Below are positions 1 to 11,334 of a stretch of DNA of 64,000 nt, in pieces. The first letter of the stretch is position 1. Every line of letters starts with the position of its first letter. The DNA comes from Perkinsus chesapeaki. Its lineage: Eukaryota > Perkinsozoa > Perkinsida > Perkinsidae. The stretch is taken from assembly GCA_013115145.1 (NCBI GenBank), contig JAAPAO010000128.1, forward strand, positions 1 to 64,000. Direction: 5' to 3'. The notes under the pieces are model-generated. The model ran no database searches. It saw nothing but the letters and a program-made list of their open reading frames with translations, and was not told the DNA's origin. A program made the translations under genes and the position numbers.

Positions 1-1020
1 CACGGGCTCTGTGAACCCGGGCAGACTCAAACACCCCAAAGCTCCGAGCAGAACCGAGCCGTCCAAGATTTTGCTGTTTAGTAGTTAGCGCGGGTTGCTT
101 CCCGAACCAACTCTTCATACGAAATCAGAGGGTCCTTCTGGCGCTACCAAGACTAAATGAAATAGATCCTGAAATGCTATCGTATTACCAATGAATCGAC
201 CAACGAGTCATTGGTCACAATGTCCGGGTGGCAAGTCTGGAATGAAACATTGTAGGAGCCGAGGGTCGGGTATTGCCGGAAGATTCACAGAGGAATTAGC
301 ATATTCGCTGTTTAACTTCATGAATTCAGGAGTAGGGAAGGGGAGCTGTTATTATTGGCCCAAACTTAGTTGCGTGTGCTCTGAGTAAGGCATGAACTAC
401 CTTTGCAAATCATAACCCGATCCAATTGGTTTGTACATCTTTAACCAGAAGAGTATGAGTCTGTATGAGTAAGCTACCGCTACTTGTTCATAAGATAATC
501 TTAATATACAAACGACGATACAATTGTAACAGCGCATATCACCTTCTTTCCCCTGCTGCAGGTGTTCCTGCTATGTTCTGCTGAGGTCATGCAATCTTCC
601 CCCCGTAGCAGGATCGGAATACTGCTCACTTCATCAAATTCAAGTTTGCTCCCGTAAGGTCCGCAATTCGTTAAATCATCTGCAAGTCTGGTCACTAGAT
701 GATCGACGGCGATGTGGGCAGTGTGGAATTGTTGCAGAGAGCTGGCGAGAACTGGAGCAGCATAAATCTCGAGGATGCCGGGTAGGTCCTCTGTTGGCGA
801 TTCTTGGACCTTGTTTAATTAGGAAACTTCGGATGTTGTCGAAAGTGTTACCGAGAAGAAGTATTATTCGCAAGATTGCAATTGCGGCCCCATGTTGTGC
901 GTTGCTGATTCCGGTGAATCCTGTAAGCTACGTGCCTGGAACAGCTTGCAGGGATTTCCAAGAGATATTTCTGGCCAGTTTGACGGGATGAAGATTCTGT
1001 GATGTTTCATTTGCATCTCA
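1..1020. other. No gene resolved; possible 5' exons of the next feature
   Basis: I see no recognisable protein here. A short stretch near 827-907 reads as plausible coding sequence on the + strand between an acceptor-like TTTAATTAG and a donor-like GGTGAATCC, and may be an upstream exon of the gene ending at 1191, but I could not join the phases. The reverse-strand frames across 500-1160 have no family signature. Confidence 0.3.
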
Positions 1021-1191
1021 GGTCCAGTGGACGACCCCGAATGGCAGGAGAAAGTCGTAAAGTATTCCCAGAGGCTTCGCGACTCGTCGCAGGGGTAAGC
1101 AGTCGGAATGGTACGGGCTAGGAGACATGCAGTGCGGCTGGAAAACTCCAGCTTAGTAGGCAAATCAATACAACTCCCACCAGCCGAATAG
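1021..1191 (+). CDS. 3' exons of an uncharacterised gene
   Basis: Two exons can be supported. The first follows the acceptor TTTGCATCTCAG (ending 1020), encodes a charged stretch containing DDPEWQEKVVKYSQRLRD, and ends at a donor GGGTAAGC. After a roughly 38-nt intron ending ACATGCAG, the second exon continues the frame through RLENSSLVGKSIQLPPAE to a TAG at 1189-1191. The product is hydrophilic and probably helical. I do not recognise the family. The start and upstream exons are not resolved; a basic and hydrophobic stretch near 827-907 could be its N-terminus. Confidence 0.4.
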
Positions 1192-1419
1192 TGCGTGAAA
1201 TGGCTGGTGGGAAACTATAAGGAAATAGCTAGCTCAATAGCTTTGACCGTCTCGGAATTCCAATAGGCTATATTTGAAAGCATAAAGTGGATTCTGAATT
1301 GGAACACTCGAAATTTGTAACTGACTCCATATTGAACCAACCCAGCAACAATTCTTCGGTCCTCGTTGGTAGGGCTATGAGCTGCTGTTTCACTGGCTTA
1401 CAGATCCGAACTGCTCTGC

Positions 1420-2963
1420 ATGGATTCTCAAGCTCCAGTGAAGCGGCAAATTCAGCCGATTGATACCGTGGCCAACAGAGTTCTCGGCATCCTTGATGAA
1501 TCGGCATCCCAATTAGGCGCGTCTGATTTTGTAGGCTTACGGAAACGAATATGGGTGAGCCGATTCACTGCAGTTACTCGTGGAGCTCCAGCTGTGCGAT
1601 GCCACTCTGAGCCTGGCTCTTGGGAAGGTTCTCGCCGAGGCGTCGTGGATGCCTCGAAACTCCACAGGTTTGCTATTACTAGATCACCTTCGAAACTCTG
1701 TTGTTTCTTTAGTTTCGTTTGTCCTATCGGCAGAGGAGAAGAATCGAGCTATCCTGGAAGAGACGGCTGAAGCTATCAAGAGCTTGCATCCGAGCTTCCT
1801 TGTCATCCCTGTTGTCACCAGCTTGAAAGACCTCTGCGTCGATGCTTTGTTTGGCGATCTTTCCCAGGGGAAGCAGTGCGCGGTTGTTTACTCGACGCAC
1901 CTGTGTGGAGCTGATGCAGATTTGGCCATGCGAAGTGAGGTTCACTCGCACTGCCAGGGCAAGTTGCCTGTCGCTTCAGGTTTGTCCCGTTCACAAGGGT
2001 GCACTGAAGAACGCTGCGCTTCCTTGGTTGCAGCCTCCTGCTGCCACTATCTTTGCGAATGGAGCCATTTTGTTGGTCGAGCTCCGTGGATGCGCCACTT
2101 TAACCTAACGCATACCGACTTTCTAGGATGCGTAAGTAACACCTTCATTTCGTGATGGTATTTCGATGACCGTTTCAATAGAGTTCTCCCGATGTCTCTT
2201 TGTAGGTTGAAGCGTCGTCTTGGGCTCGACTTGAAAACGCCACTGATGACCGTCGGCAAGCTGTTGGCCAGGCTGCTATAAAGCTCCTCGATGCGGCTAG
2301 ATTGATGGCTTTGAAAGAGGCTGATGATTACTCAATATGGAGCAAGAGGGAAGTTGTGCCGTATGGGACGGACCAAGACGTTAACATCATCGAGCTGCTC
2401 GTCGATGATGCCGTCCGCAGTGGTGGAGATCGTGACTATTCATGATGACAGTGAATCGACATATTTGAGTATAATTCGTACCAAAGCGCCTTCTACTGCA
2501 GGCCAGTCTAACGATGCAGTGGGGCACAAGTTATGCAAATTCTAAGTGTTGTGTTTTCACTCCTCCGGGTGCCGTTGTCTTTGCTCTCCCGCAGTCTTAT
2601 TTCCGGCCCTAATGGTAAGGTAAAACCTATCCACCAATATCCAATCTGGTCAGCAGCGGTTACGTGTTTCATAGGTTGCCAACGCGTCTGAGCATGACCC
2701 TCTCGTTGCGGAAGTGTACGACCAAATCAAAGACATGACTGTCAAAGAGGCGATTTTGTTCGTCAAAAAGCTCCAGGTTATTCGACGAGTATCCGATATG
2801 TACAGGGCCATTCCTCGTTCAGATAGAACGTATCCGAGAAGCCCACGCGAAGCTGGTGGATGAAGTCGGCCCGGCAATCGGGGGCAAGGTTGAACGCACG
2901 AAGGCTGCTGTAATCCCTGATCGCCGTTGTTGTGCCTTTAGTTGTTCTCGCGTAGGTTGGTAA
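1420..2963 (+). CDS. Uncharacterised multi-exon helical protein
   Basis: Starts at ATG 1420 with MDSQAPVKRQIQPIDTV. A 43-nt intron (1531-1573, GTAGGC...CTGCAG) joins it in phase to a long exon containing DATLSLALGKVLAEASW and LEETAEAIKSLHPSFLV. Further coding blocks are LENATDDRRQAVGQAAIKLL (about 2205-2430), ending DVNIIELLVDDAVRSGGD, and EVYDQIKDMTVKEAILFVKK (about 2675-2775). A 46-nt intron then joins in phase to IERIREAHAKLVDEVGPAIG, with a stop near 2963. The middle (1935-2205 and 2430-2670) has competing splice choices. The protein is rich in alanine, leucine and charged residues. I do not recognise a family. The last exon has a diverged relative at 5640-5747. Confidence 0.45.
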
Positions 2964-4360
2964 GAAGTGATTAACTGATTATTATGAAGCTTTCGTATTG
3001 TAATTAATATGATTGCACGATAGGCAAGTTTGGGACATTACTTCCACAACTGTTGTGTTCATATTCGTAAATCCAGCAGCAAGTAACAAGCAAGGTGCAC
3101 GCGACTGAAAGAAGACGCTACTTCCGTTACACTAGATATTGCTGAGCCATTCTCTGACATCAAGGACAGGATGGACCAAAGAGTGAACATATTACAAAAA
3201 ACAGCTAATGCAATGTAATCCTCAAGAACTCACCTCATGATACTCTTAGGCCTAAACTGAGGGAACGTTCACCTTATAATATAAGGGTTATATAGTAGCT
3301 GGACTGCCAAACTGAACGACTACTCCTTGACGTTCCAAATGATATTGGTGCGAATGTCCATTTCGAATATCCAAACACACCCCAGGAAGATTTGCTTGAG
3401 ATTCTTCTCATGAGGTCACAGTACTTGAGAATTCACTTAATCCACCGCTTCATAGTACATTGGAGATGCGGTCGCGATACGGCAACCGCTAGCGGAAACC
3501 GAATAGGGGCTCTCCATAGTGTTGTGATAGCCGCGTTTACCTTACCGCTCCTCCCGGCTACCGTCTATTACCGCGATATTGGTCGAGTGGTAACCGGGAA
3601 AGCGCGGTATTCGATAGCGGTATCCCGCGAAGTGGTCATTCGATTTTACCATTTCCCGAAAACCACACCGCGTTTACCAGGTTTTCGTTTATTTCCGGAT
3701 ACGTTAGAGGGGAGGAGAACAGTAACTGCATTGAAAAGTCTACGTGGTTACTTCCAGCGCAAAACTGGCAGTAAGTGCAGTGTCCTGGTACTCCATATCG
3801 TAGAGTCTATGACCTTCCATTAGCATTTCAGGAGGTATCCCTGAGGTATCTTATAAGACCTCTTGAGAGAAAACTAGGATGGAGCCTCCATTGTGGAGGC
3901 TGTCTGAGCTTTCACCTCAACTTCGCAAGACAGCTACGGCGGCCGGTAGCAACAGTTTTGTCAAAACTAGTGTACTGTACACGAGATTCGCGGTTATGGA
4001 GAGAGGCACAGGTCAAGATTATGGTACTTGGAAAACGGGGCGCACCAGGTACGATTGATGTGCCTAGGTATATTGGAAGTCGTTCACCGAATGATGTGAC
4101 CGTCAAGCATGAAGTTGCGTCCCTCGAAATTCAAGGCTCGAACGTATTATGACTGTTCCTCAACACAACTGACAATTAGTATATCTGATAGACCGGACTT
4201 GCGACTTTCCCAAACCCTTCGTTTCAGCAATGAGATGAGAGAAGGACGGTTAACATCTATAAGGACTGCCTGTCACTATTTGATGATTGCTGAATCTGAC
4301 TCGGCTTAGCATCGACTCGTTGCCAACGAGCCGTATTTCGTCAATGCGTTTAAGATAATA
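2964..4360. other. Intergenic, no gene recognised
   Basis: Open frames at 3392-3823 and 3775-4152 have no known motif and no convincing splice structure. The stretch 3476-3680 is unusually dense in CGGTA and TACCG words and contains the palindrome CCGCTAGCGG, also seen near 9188. A hairpin with 8-bp arms lies at 3893-3911. Confidence 0.3.
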
Positions 4361-4366
4361 CAGTAG

Positions 4367-4406
4367 AGTTTCACGGTGAAACTGTCACCGGTTTTACATG
4401 TAAAAC
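4367..4406. repeat. Paired short palindromes
   Basis: Two adjacent perfect palindromes. 4367-4383 has 8-bp arms around a single G (AGTTTCAC G GTGAAACT). 4391-4406 is GTTTTACA followed by its complement with no spacer. They belong to the structural class described in the findings. Confidence 0.75.
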
Positions 4407-4572
4407 TGTTTTTCGCGTTGTGTAAATTGTGAAAAACGCGATGTGTTGTGTAGAGACGACACTTCGCGTAAGAACACTGGCGAAAAACGCAATAACGCGT
4501 TTTACACATCAATGATAACGCGTTATAAATGTACTGAAAAAAGCTATTGTCGTTTTTCAACGACAATTCAAG

Positions 4573-5461
4573 AAGCCTCCGGGAAATGATGGACAGGATG
4601 TCCGTGCAGTGGCAGGGACAAATGAACAGCTGGGCATGGGCAGGCGTCAGGAACAACACGACTTGATGAAGGACAGAGTATGGGTAATGACGCGTCACTG
4701 ACGAGTACTTCTAAAAACAATGCTACCTAGCTGCTTTGAGGCTTAACCTCTTCGAAACATTCGTGTGGGAACTGGCTGTGTTGAACATCGGAAGTCTGTT
4801 GCCGTTGTGAAGCACACCATTGTATTGCGGTGACGTGACGCCAGGCACCATCACTGTGGTGTTTCTGGCGTTCTCTTCAATCCTCTCTAACAGATAGATG
4901 CTTCTAGAGGGCACATCTCGGTCTGTTTCACGCGCCTCGAAACTAGTATCGCATGATGACTTATTATCGATAAGGCGTAAGTGTCGTCATGGAGAGCTGC
5001 GGCTCTCGGTTTGGGCGACTTCGGTGTGACCACGTCGGAATCTGCCATCGCTCTGGCATGCAAGAGCGAGCCAAGCATGAGCCAGTAATGCTAGGAAATG
5101 GCGGGAGCACAGCCTCGTGTTGAAATAGCTCTCAAGAGCTGGACCGGTGTCGGCACGGCGGACAGTAGACTCGGCAACAGGTTGGGAGAGAGGTGGGGAC
5201 AGAGTTAAAGAAGACCATAGTTACCCAAACGGATGGTGTCGGGCCGTGCGTCTGGCCGGGCCGCGTTGTGGCAGTTCGAAGGAAGGTGCTCTGCGCTTCA
5301 ATGCCTGATCGGCAGCAAACTCGTACATTCGAGGCAAGCGGACTTGGTGGCTAACCTTGACAGCCAACGAGAGCCCTCCTGTGGATGTGCGGCTGCTCGG
5401 TCGATAACGCTGACAAAATGAGTAACATTAAACCTTTCTCGATGGTGAGCTATAACCGCTG
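4573..5461 (-). pseudogene. Repeat copy B: internally deleted copy of the 12.5-15.0 kb unit
   Basis: This segment aligns with the two ends of the unit at 12480-15010 at high nucleotide similarity, but the central part of the long copy (roughly 13014-14606, about 1.6 kb) is missing. The junction lies near 5062. On the minus strand it still encodes the C-terminal block of the long copy's protein (shared words MVPGVTSPQYNG and HNGNRLPMF), ending KAAR then stop near 4723. Without the middle exons, and with several small indels, it is most likely a decayed gene copy. Similarity stops near 4573 and 5461. Confidence 0.7.
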
Positions 5462-5639
5462 GCCGCATGTTGGAACTAATGGGAGCTTAGCTCCGCCGTG
5501 GCATGGAAGAACTAGCACCCACTATTCTCGCATCAATGGACTGCGACTTATGCGTCAGTGCCTAGAATTCAGTCTAACTAAGGGCATCATAATACGAATA
5601 TGATATGTTGCTCCGTCGAACTGCATGAGGGTATCATGC

Positions 5640-5747
5640 GCGGAGCTTGCCGAAGTTGGCCCGGTAGTCGGCAACAAGGCGAAGTGTGCTAGATCGACCG
5701 TCGTCATTGATCACATGGCACAGTGTGCTCCTGTAGTTGGTCTCTAG
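5640..5747 (+). pseudogene. Exon-like fragment related to the last exon of the 1420-2963 gene
   Basis: Reads AELAEVGPVVGNKAKCARST on the + strand up to a TAG at 5745-5747. It resembles AKLVDEVGPAIGGKVERTKA of the 1420-2963 gene in residue order and in the nucleotides around GAAGT.GGCCCGG. No other exon of that gene was found nearby, so a duplicated exon fragment is the simplest reading. Confidence 0.4.
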
Positions 5748-6500
5748 CGAATCCATTAACACATGATGCTTGTTGTCTTTAGCTTCGGAGGGAGCTTCTG
5801 ATGCTCCACCACGAGTCACTTGCTAAAGTCATGTTGATACAAAGGTGAGCGAAACCCACTGGCAGGGGTAACGGTGAGGCTACAAGAGTTCTCACTATAG
5901 CTTCGAGACCCAAAGTAACTTTGAGACGAGTACTACCGTAGGACTTCTACGGGGATGGGCCCTGCCGCAGCGTGACAACGTGCTCTGTCTTCATGGCGGC
6001 ACGCGTACACGAATGTGGACTCGCCTCGGTGGGTTGGGATGGGATTCATCCGATGAATCCAAATGGACTGCATAAAGATTAGGGATGCACACATCATCTT
6101 ACAGGATATACCTGCGAGCCTTTGTCTCGTTGTAAACTCATTGAGGAATCTAGCCTCAGGGGCCGAATATATAATCGCGGGAGCGGCGCATCTTGCAGGC
6201 GCCTCCAAAGCTCGTTAATGAACACTTCTCGCACCGTGTACCTGTTTTTTACCTCTACTTCGTTTTCTCGCTCTCGTCGGGTTGTGGTGATAAACTAATA
6301 TCGGCAAAACAGCTCCGGACCGGACCTCCGGTAGGGGCGGTAAGCAAAGCCTCCCGAATGACTCGGGTTTTCGCTACCTCAAATTCACCCTTGAAATGCT
6401 TCGATATTCGAGACCATACATCAACAACGTGACAGCGCCTAGAATGGTCGCTTCAGGTAGACTGCACCTATGCTACACATTCAAGCTCGCTGCTCACTCC
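5748..6500. other. Intergenic, upstream of the S28 peptidase
   Basis: No recognisable gene. A 91-codon minus-strand frame (5933-6208) has no family signature or splice context. I see no clear promoter element. Confidence 0.3.
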
Positions 6501-6502
6501 AC

Positions 6503-8523
6503 ATGATTTTATCCCTGCTTCTAGTTATCAGATGCTCAGGAGCTCCATCGCTGGTATTCGACCAAGTCATTGACCACTTTGGTGGCGCAGGTATGTATGA
6601 GGGACTCTGAGTATGCCCTCCCGTTCCAGGCATGTATTCGGATTCCTAGCTTACCTCCATTAGGTACATTCAAGCAACGTTACCTTCATTCTGATAAGTT
6701 CGTAAATGGATCGAAACCAGAAGTGAGTGATTATCCCTGCGTCAATATATCCGCCCTGTATGCAGCTAGTCATAGTGGATATTAGAGGCGAGTTCAGTGA
6801 AGACGAGATGGCCGACTTTAGCTTGGATGTATTCAACGTTGGCTTTCAAACGCAGAGCATAGTCGTTGCTTTAGAACACAGGTGAGACTCTTCGACACCT
6901 CTTTCTAGTGCCCTTCTCCATTAGGTCTTATGGTAAGTCTCGTCCGAACTCTTCCCCGACCACCCAGGATCTTCGCAAACTTCTCCAGACTAACCAAGCA
7001 ATTGCGGATCTTGTTACATTCCGTGAGTTCATTGTCAAGAAATATGGTCTGAGTGGAGTAAAGTTTGTTCTGATGGGCTGCAGCTATGCAGGGGTATCCA
7101 TGGACGCTTCTGTAAATCCTTTACGTCTTTGTTTCAGAGTCTAGCAGCATGGGCACGCGTTAAACATCCCGACCTGTTCCTCGGAGCCGTAGCCAGCTGT
7201 CCTGTCATAAACTTGAATTATGATTTTACTGAGTACTTTCAACTCGAGACTTATAGACTTGTACAAACTTGTCTCTATAGATACTTGGGTTTCTTAAGCG
7301 GTTTATTCAGTGATGAACGTATTGGAGGAAGCCCGGCATGCCTCGCATTTGTATGTTGGTTGTACACCGCTGTACAATAATATGTGAGTGAATTTCAGAT
7401 ACGCCGAGCGAGTGGTATAATCAAGGAAAAGATAGCTACCTCGGCTGGTAGAAGACAAATCGAGAGTGTCTTCGGCTTGCGCGCGAATTATCTCGAAGAC
7501 CAGAAGACAAGATTGCTCTGGTAAGGATTTCGACGATTCACCCAGTACGAGTGAAACACCATCTTTATTCAGGTTGAGCAGTAATAACGCCCGTTTTATG
7601 GTGCAGTCGAATGATCCATATTGTACTAAGGACCTCTGCAACATAAAGAAAAAGTGCAACTTCGTTGCTAAAAGTGACACCTCAACAGAGTGAGGCGAGG
7701 GGGTCCTCTAATAATGAGCTGCGTCCATCTTTCAAGGCAAAAAGCTTTGAAAGTCCTCGACACAATTGGATCCCCAGTGCCCGGCCAACATTCAGCTCAG
7801 GACTACAATCAACACATTAAATGGTGATTTATAGCCTATTTCACGACGTCTTGAGTCGTCGATTTTGTCGCCCTTCATCAGGTTGAAAGATAAGTCACAG
7901 CTCAGCGATACAAGATTCAACACTTTCCAATCCTGCTCCCAGTGGGCACTGTTTCGCTCATGCAATCCTGGTTCCAAATGCCCTCTCGTTCAAGACTCAG
8001 GAATCCTTGGGATCGAACAAGCTGTTTGCCAGGATGCGTTTGGGATATCTAAAGATGATGTGATTACCTTTTAGCCACTACCTGGCTATCAGGTGAATTG
8101 TGATATCAAACGACTCAGGTGCAAAGGAATATTGCTGAAGAGATGAAGGATTTCGGAGGCGGCGGCCTGAAGGGAACTCGAAACATTATTGTTCTACTTG
8201 GTGGCATGGATCCCTGGAACGCTGTTGGAAGAACTCAAACTACTGGACGCGGTCCAGTACAGTACCAGGTAGGAAACAACTCGCTTATGACAACTCGAAC
8301 AACTCGAGAACCGACTCGCTTATGAACTTGTCTCGTAGATACCCTTGGCCAGTCATTGCTATTGGGATAAAGCTGGGGCAACGAGGCTTGATGGAGTGAA
8401 GTCTGAATCATTTATCCTATTGCTGGTATTCATTTTTCTTTCAGACAAATTATGCGTAAGACAGTTGAGACTACTCGGTCTTGGGTTCAAGCAGATGATG
8501 GCGTGACTCCATTATTTCTTTAG
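6503..8523 (+). CDS. Secreted/lysosomal serine carboxypeptidase, family S28
   Basis: At least ten exons chain in phase. Supported ones are 6503-6590, 6664-6722, 6766-6881, 6925-7093, 7138-7260, 7399-7520, 7573 to about 7690, about 7883-8061, 8119-8268 and 8339 onward, with introns of 43-73 nt where measured. The N-terminus MILSLLLVIRCSGAPS is a signal peptide. Family landmarks in order are FDQVIDHF, GTFKQRY, IVVALEHRSYGKSRP, MGCSYAGSLAAWARVKHP (nucleophile Ser), FQSCSQWALF, GGMDPWNAVG (catalytic Asp) and ASHCYWDKAG (catalytic His). S28 enzymes (prolylcarboxypeptidase, DPP7, thymus-specific protease) cleave after proline or act in lysosomes. The usual GGSYxG is GCSYAG here. The final splice near 8400-8460 and the intron 7261-7398 are uncertain. 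The stop at 8521-8523 follows SWVQADDGVTPLFL. Confidence 0.88.
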
Positions 8524-10000
8524 TGTAAGTGGGTTACTGTTATTGTTTTCGCCCTATTTCATTTTATGTAGACCCTACACCCGCCACCTCGCTTTATCTC
8601 CTTCTCTTGAACCCCTCTTGAAGACCAACCCCTGCAGGCTCGGTAATTCCGACGCTATTATGTTCCGAGCATTTTGAAGTTCTTTCTGGTCCACCAGCTA
8701 GGTTGATGTCATCTCCTGCCAACGATGTACATAGATAACGGTGGCAGACATCTCAGCCTTTTTTTGACTTCGAAGAGTTGCGTTGAAGCAATGCCGTTGT
8801 TGACTAGTTCGCCGGACATTCACCCTCTCTTTCTCAACTTCAAGAGTTGGACCGCGCTGAAGGGGTTGGGATCGGTTGGGCAAGCCCCGAAAGTAGCTCA
8901 GTGTGAGTAGCATTCCTTACTTGTTTTGCAATCATGAAGAGGACTGAGCAGTGATACAACATCTTCAGCATGCGAAGTTCTTATTTGAACAAGGGAACCC
9001 ATAGACGCTGAGGTTGGGACTCCCAACCTTGGAAGTAACTGTCACAAATTCGCTAATAAATTTAGCTAAGCTCAAGTCGGATTACCGCATAGAATCGTAA
9101 GACATCGTGGTAAACTACACGTTCTGTTCACCGGTGCTCGCGGTTGTCTTCCTTTTTCTGCGGTGTTCGTGAAGTCGTAAACGGTTACCGCTAGCGGCTG
9201 CCATACCGCGAGTGCATCTCTATTATATTTATTTCCATTTTATTTGCGTCATAAAATCAAGAATCTTGATTCAAGATAAAGGGTACTACTAGCAAACGGG
9301 ATAATAACTATACCTTCACTTCAGTAGAGTGATGACGTACCCGGTAGGCGCGGTACAAGCGAACCCGTTGAGCGTAACCGGGATGTCGTTACCGCGTGAG
9401 CCACGTAGCGCAACACTCGTTTACCCTGCCACAACTACTGCGGTAAGCCTAGTTGTAAGCAAGCTCATCAGGATTCGAAACGAAGTTCAAGATTTGCAAC
9501 TCGCACCGAGAAGAGTGCCTCAAGACAAGCCGACAAGAGACAAGAGTCTAACCGTCAAGAGCGCCGTTAGACGTGGCTTCCCCTGTCACCTTGCTAGCAA
9601 CACAGGTGATTTCGTGCATTCATAAGCGAGTTCTGGCCGTGGCCCACGAGAGCGAGGAATCGTGGAACGTCGGAGAGAAAGTACGGAAACAAATGTTCAT
9701 ATATGATCGTTACACCAAAGTATCGCAATACTCTTCCGCGCGCCATCCATGACGCGGCTGCGAAGTTCACTGTAAGAATATTACTCCTGGAAGTAGCCAC
9801 TGCCGACACAAATATGGAATATCTCCATCGATAGCTTCATTCCACCCCTTAACGTTTTATCCTTGAAAACTAGATTAGCATATCACGCAGTAGTAGAATG
9901 CACACATCAGCTATTTTCTTCTCATACCTCACTGTCGATATAATTGGCGAGAGAACAAAACAGCAAGTAACCGGTTAGTTGGGATGAGTATATTGATCAT
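8524..10000. other. Intergenic, no gene recognised
   Basis: No protein family seen. 9142-9440 is dense in CGGTA, TACCG and CCGCTAGCGG words like 3476-3680. Frames at 8698-8913 and 9329-9625 lack supporting features. Confidence 0.3.
9011..9029. repeat. Perfect palindrome with 1-nt centre
   Basis: AGGTTGGGA C TCCCAACCT: 9-bp arms around a single C, the same geometry as the paired palindromes elsewhere in the window. Confidence 0.75.
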
Positions 10001-10006
10001 GGAAAG

Positions 10007-11334
10007 CTAAGTTCGCCAATCTCTTGCACGTGCAATCTGGTCATCTAGTGCTTGAATGGTTGCATCTCTCGCGGTGTAAACACCGGTGTCCAAAAGGCTT
10101 TGTTTCTGAGCCTCTAGCCTTCGGATGCGCTCAGACTCGCCTCCAGCAGATGAGGCGCCGCTATCCGATTCTGATTCGGATTCTGGAACCTCCTCAACCT
10201 ACATGAAATTTATACCGTATATAGAAGGGAGAATGGAAAGCAAGCACATACGTTCCACTCACCTCGACGCCTTGCTTATCCAGCTGGTTGCATAGTTGTC
10301 GAACAGCTGCTCTGAAGTGATCCCGAGACTTTGCCAAGAGAAGTTCACGTTGAGCAGCCTGTTCTAGCTGATGCTTCAGGACCTTCACATCTGCCTGCAG
10401 CTGTACCATATTCGAGGACTGTAATGTCTTGTGAGCCTGTAAATAGTACTAATCATCGCTAGCAAAAGCCTTACCTTATTAGCGCTGTCCTCGGCCTCCT
10501 TCACCTTCTTCTGGAGTTCCACTATCCTAGCCTCTGCGTCGCTTGCTCGCTTGGTCGCGATCTTTGTCTTCTCTGCTTGTAGCCGTAGCGCGTGTTCATG
10601 GTCCGTCACCAGCCGTTTCTGTGCAACTAAACGAGTTAGAGCATTCCACTAATTTGGTTCGTATAACGTATTCTCGCAGTATGTATATTCGATACGGTAG
10701 TCGTACGACTAGGACGACGAGATGCGAGTGGCCAATGCACATGAAGTTATTAATAAACGGGGAAATAAACGTTCTTGTACATGCGTGCTCTTCATCGCGG
10801 CGTCGTAGCGTAGTAGCGACGCCATCCTTCTCCTTCTGAAGACTCTCTTCTGCAGAGAGAATGCGTACCTTAAGACGCGATGAACCTCCTGAGTCTCGGG
10901 AAGGAGGTATGCCCGAGGAACGCACTCACTTCACGCTGTTCCAAGTCGGTGGCTTTCTTCTTCAGTTTACCCTCGAGTGCCGCCAGTGATTTCATCTTCT
11001 CGACGAATTCCCGTTGTCGAGTGAGCTCCTTTGCTGTGTACCTACTGATGCCTGTAACCCATTCCATAACAAATAATCTAGACTGCAAAAATGACGTAGG
11101 TGGTGGCTGTACCCACTCTTCATTGATGGTTCTCATCTTAGATGCCTCCTGCTCCCTTAGCCAGGCTCGGAACTTCGCCTCTTCATTCTTCTTCCATGTC
11201 TCGAGCTCGACAGCACAGATATACTCGGGCCGCAGGTTACCCGTGGAGTCTGTCGAAAGTGTTGAATGTTGGTGAGGATAGCGTGTGCCATCAGGCAGCT
11301 CGATAATCGACAGGTCGGTAGCTGAGCTTGACAT
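10007..11334 (-). CDS. CEP120-like centriolar coiled-coil protein
   Basis: Minus-strand gene starting at ATG 11334 (MSSSATDLSIIELPDGTRYP). It chains through ELETWKKNEEAKFRAWLREQ, NEEW, FVEKMKSLAALEGKLKKKAT, ILSAEESLQKEKDGVATTL, SDAEARIVELQKKVKEAEDS and VLKHQLEQAAQRELLLAKS, then an acidic/serine linker and RRLEAQKQSLLDTGVYTARD to a TAG at 10007. Introns include a 61-nt and a longer one of about 165 nt; a 30-nt in-frame candidate follows NEEW. The pattern E(L)xxWKxxxExxF...EW, the long coiled coil and the terminal LLxTGVYTxxD block resemble the C-terminus of CEP120, a centriole and basal-body protein. The N-terminal C2 domains of CEP120 are absent, so this is either a short paralogue or a gene starting farther upstream. 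Family assignment is from memory of motifs. Confidence 0.6.

Noticed and set aside
1555-1573. 19-nt intron in the 1420-2963 gene
   Set aside because: A 43-nt intron (1531-1573) using the same acceptor keeps the frame equally well and matches the typical size in the window.
3392-4152. Open frames of 143 and 125 codons on the + strand
   Set aside because: No family motif, no splice context, and overlap with the CGGTA-rich patch; open frames of this length are expected by chance in 64 kb.
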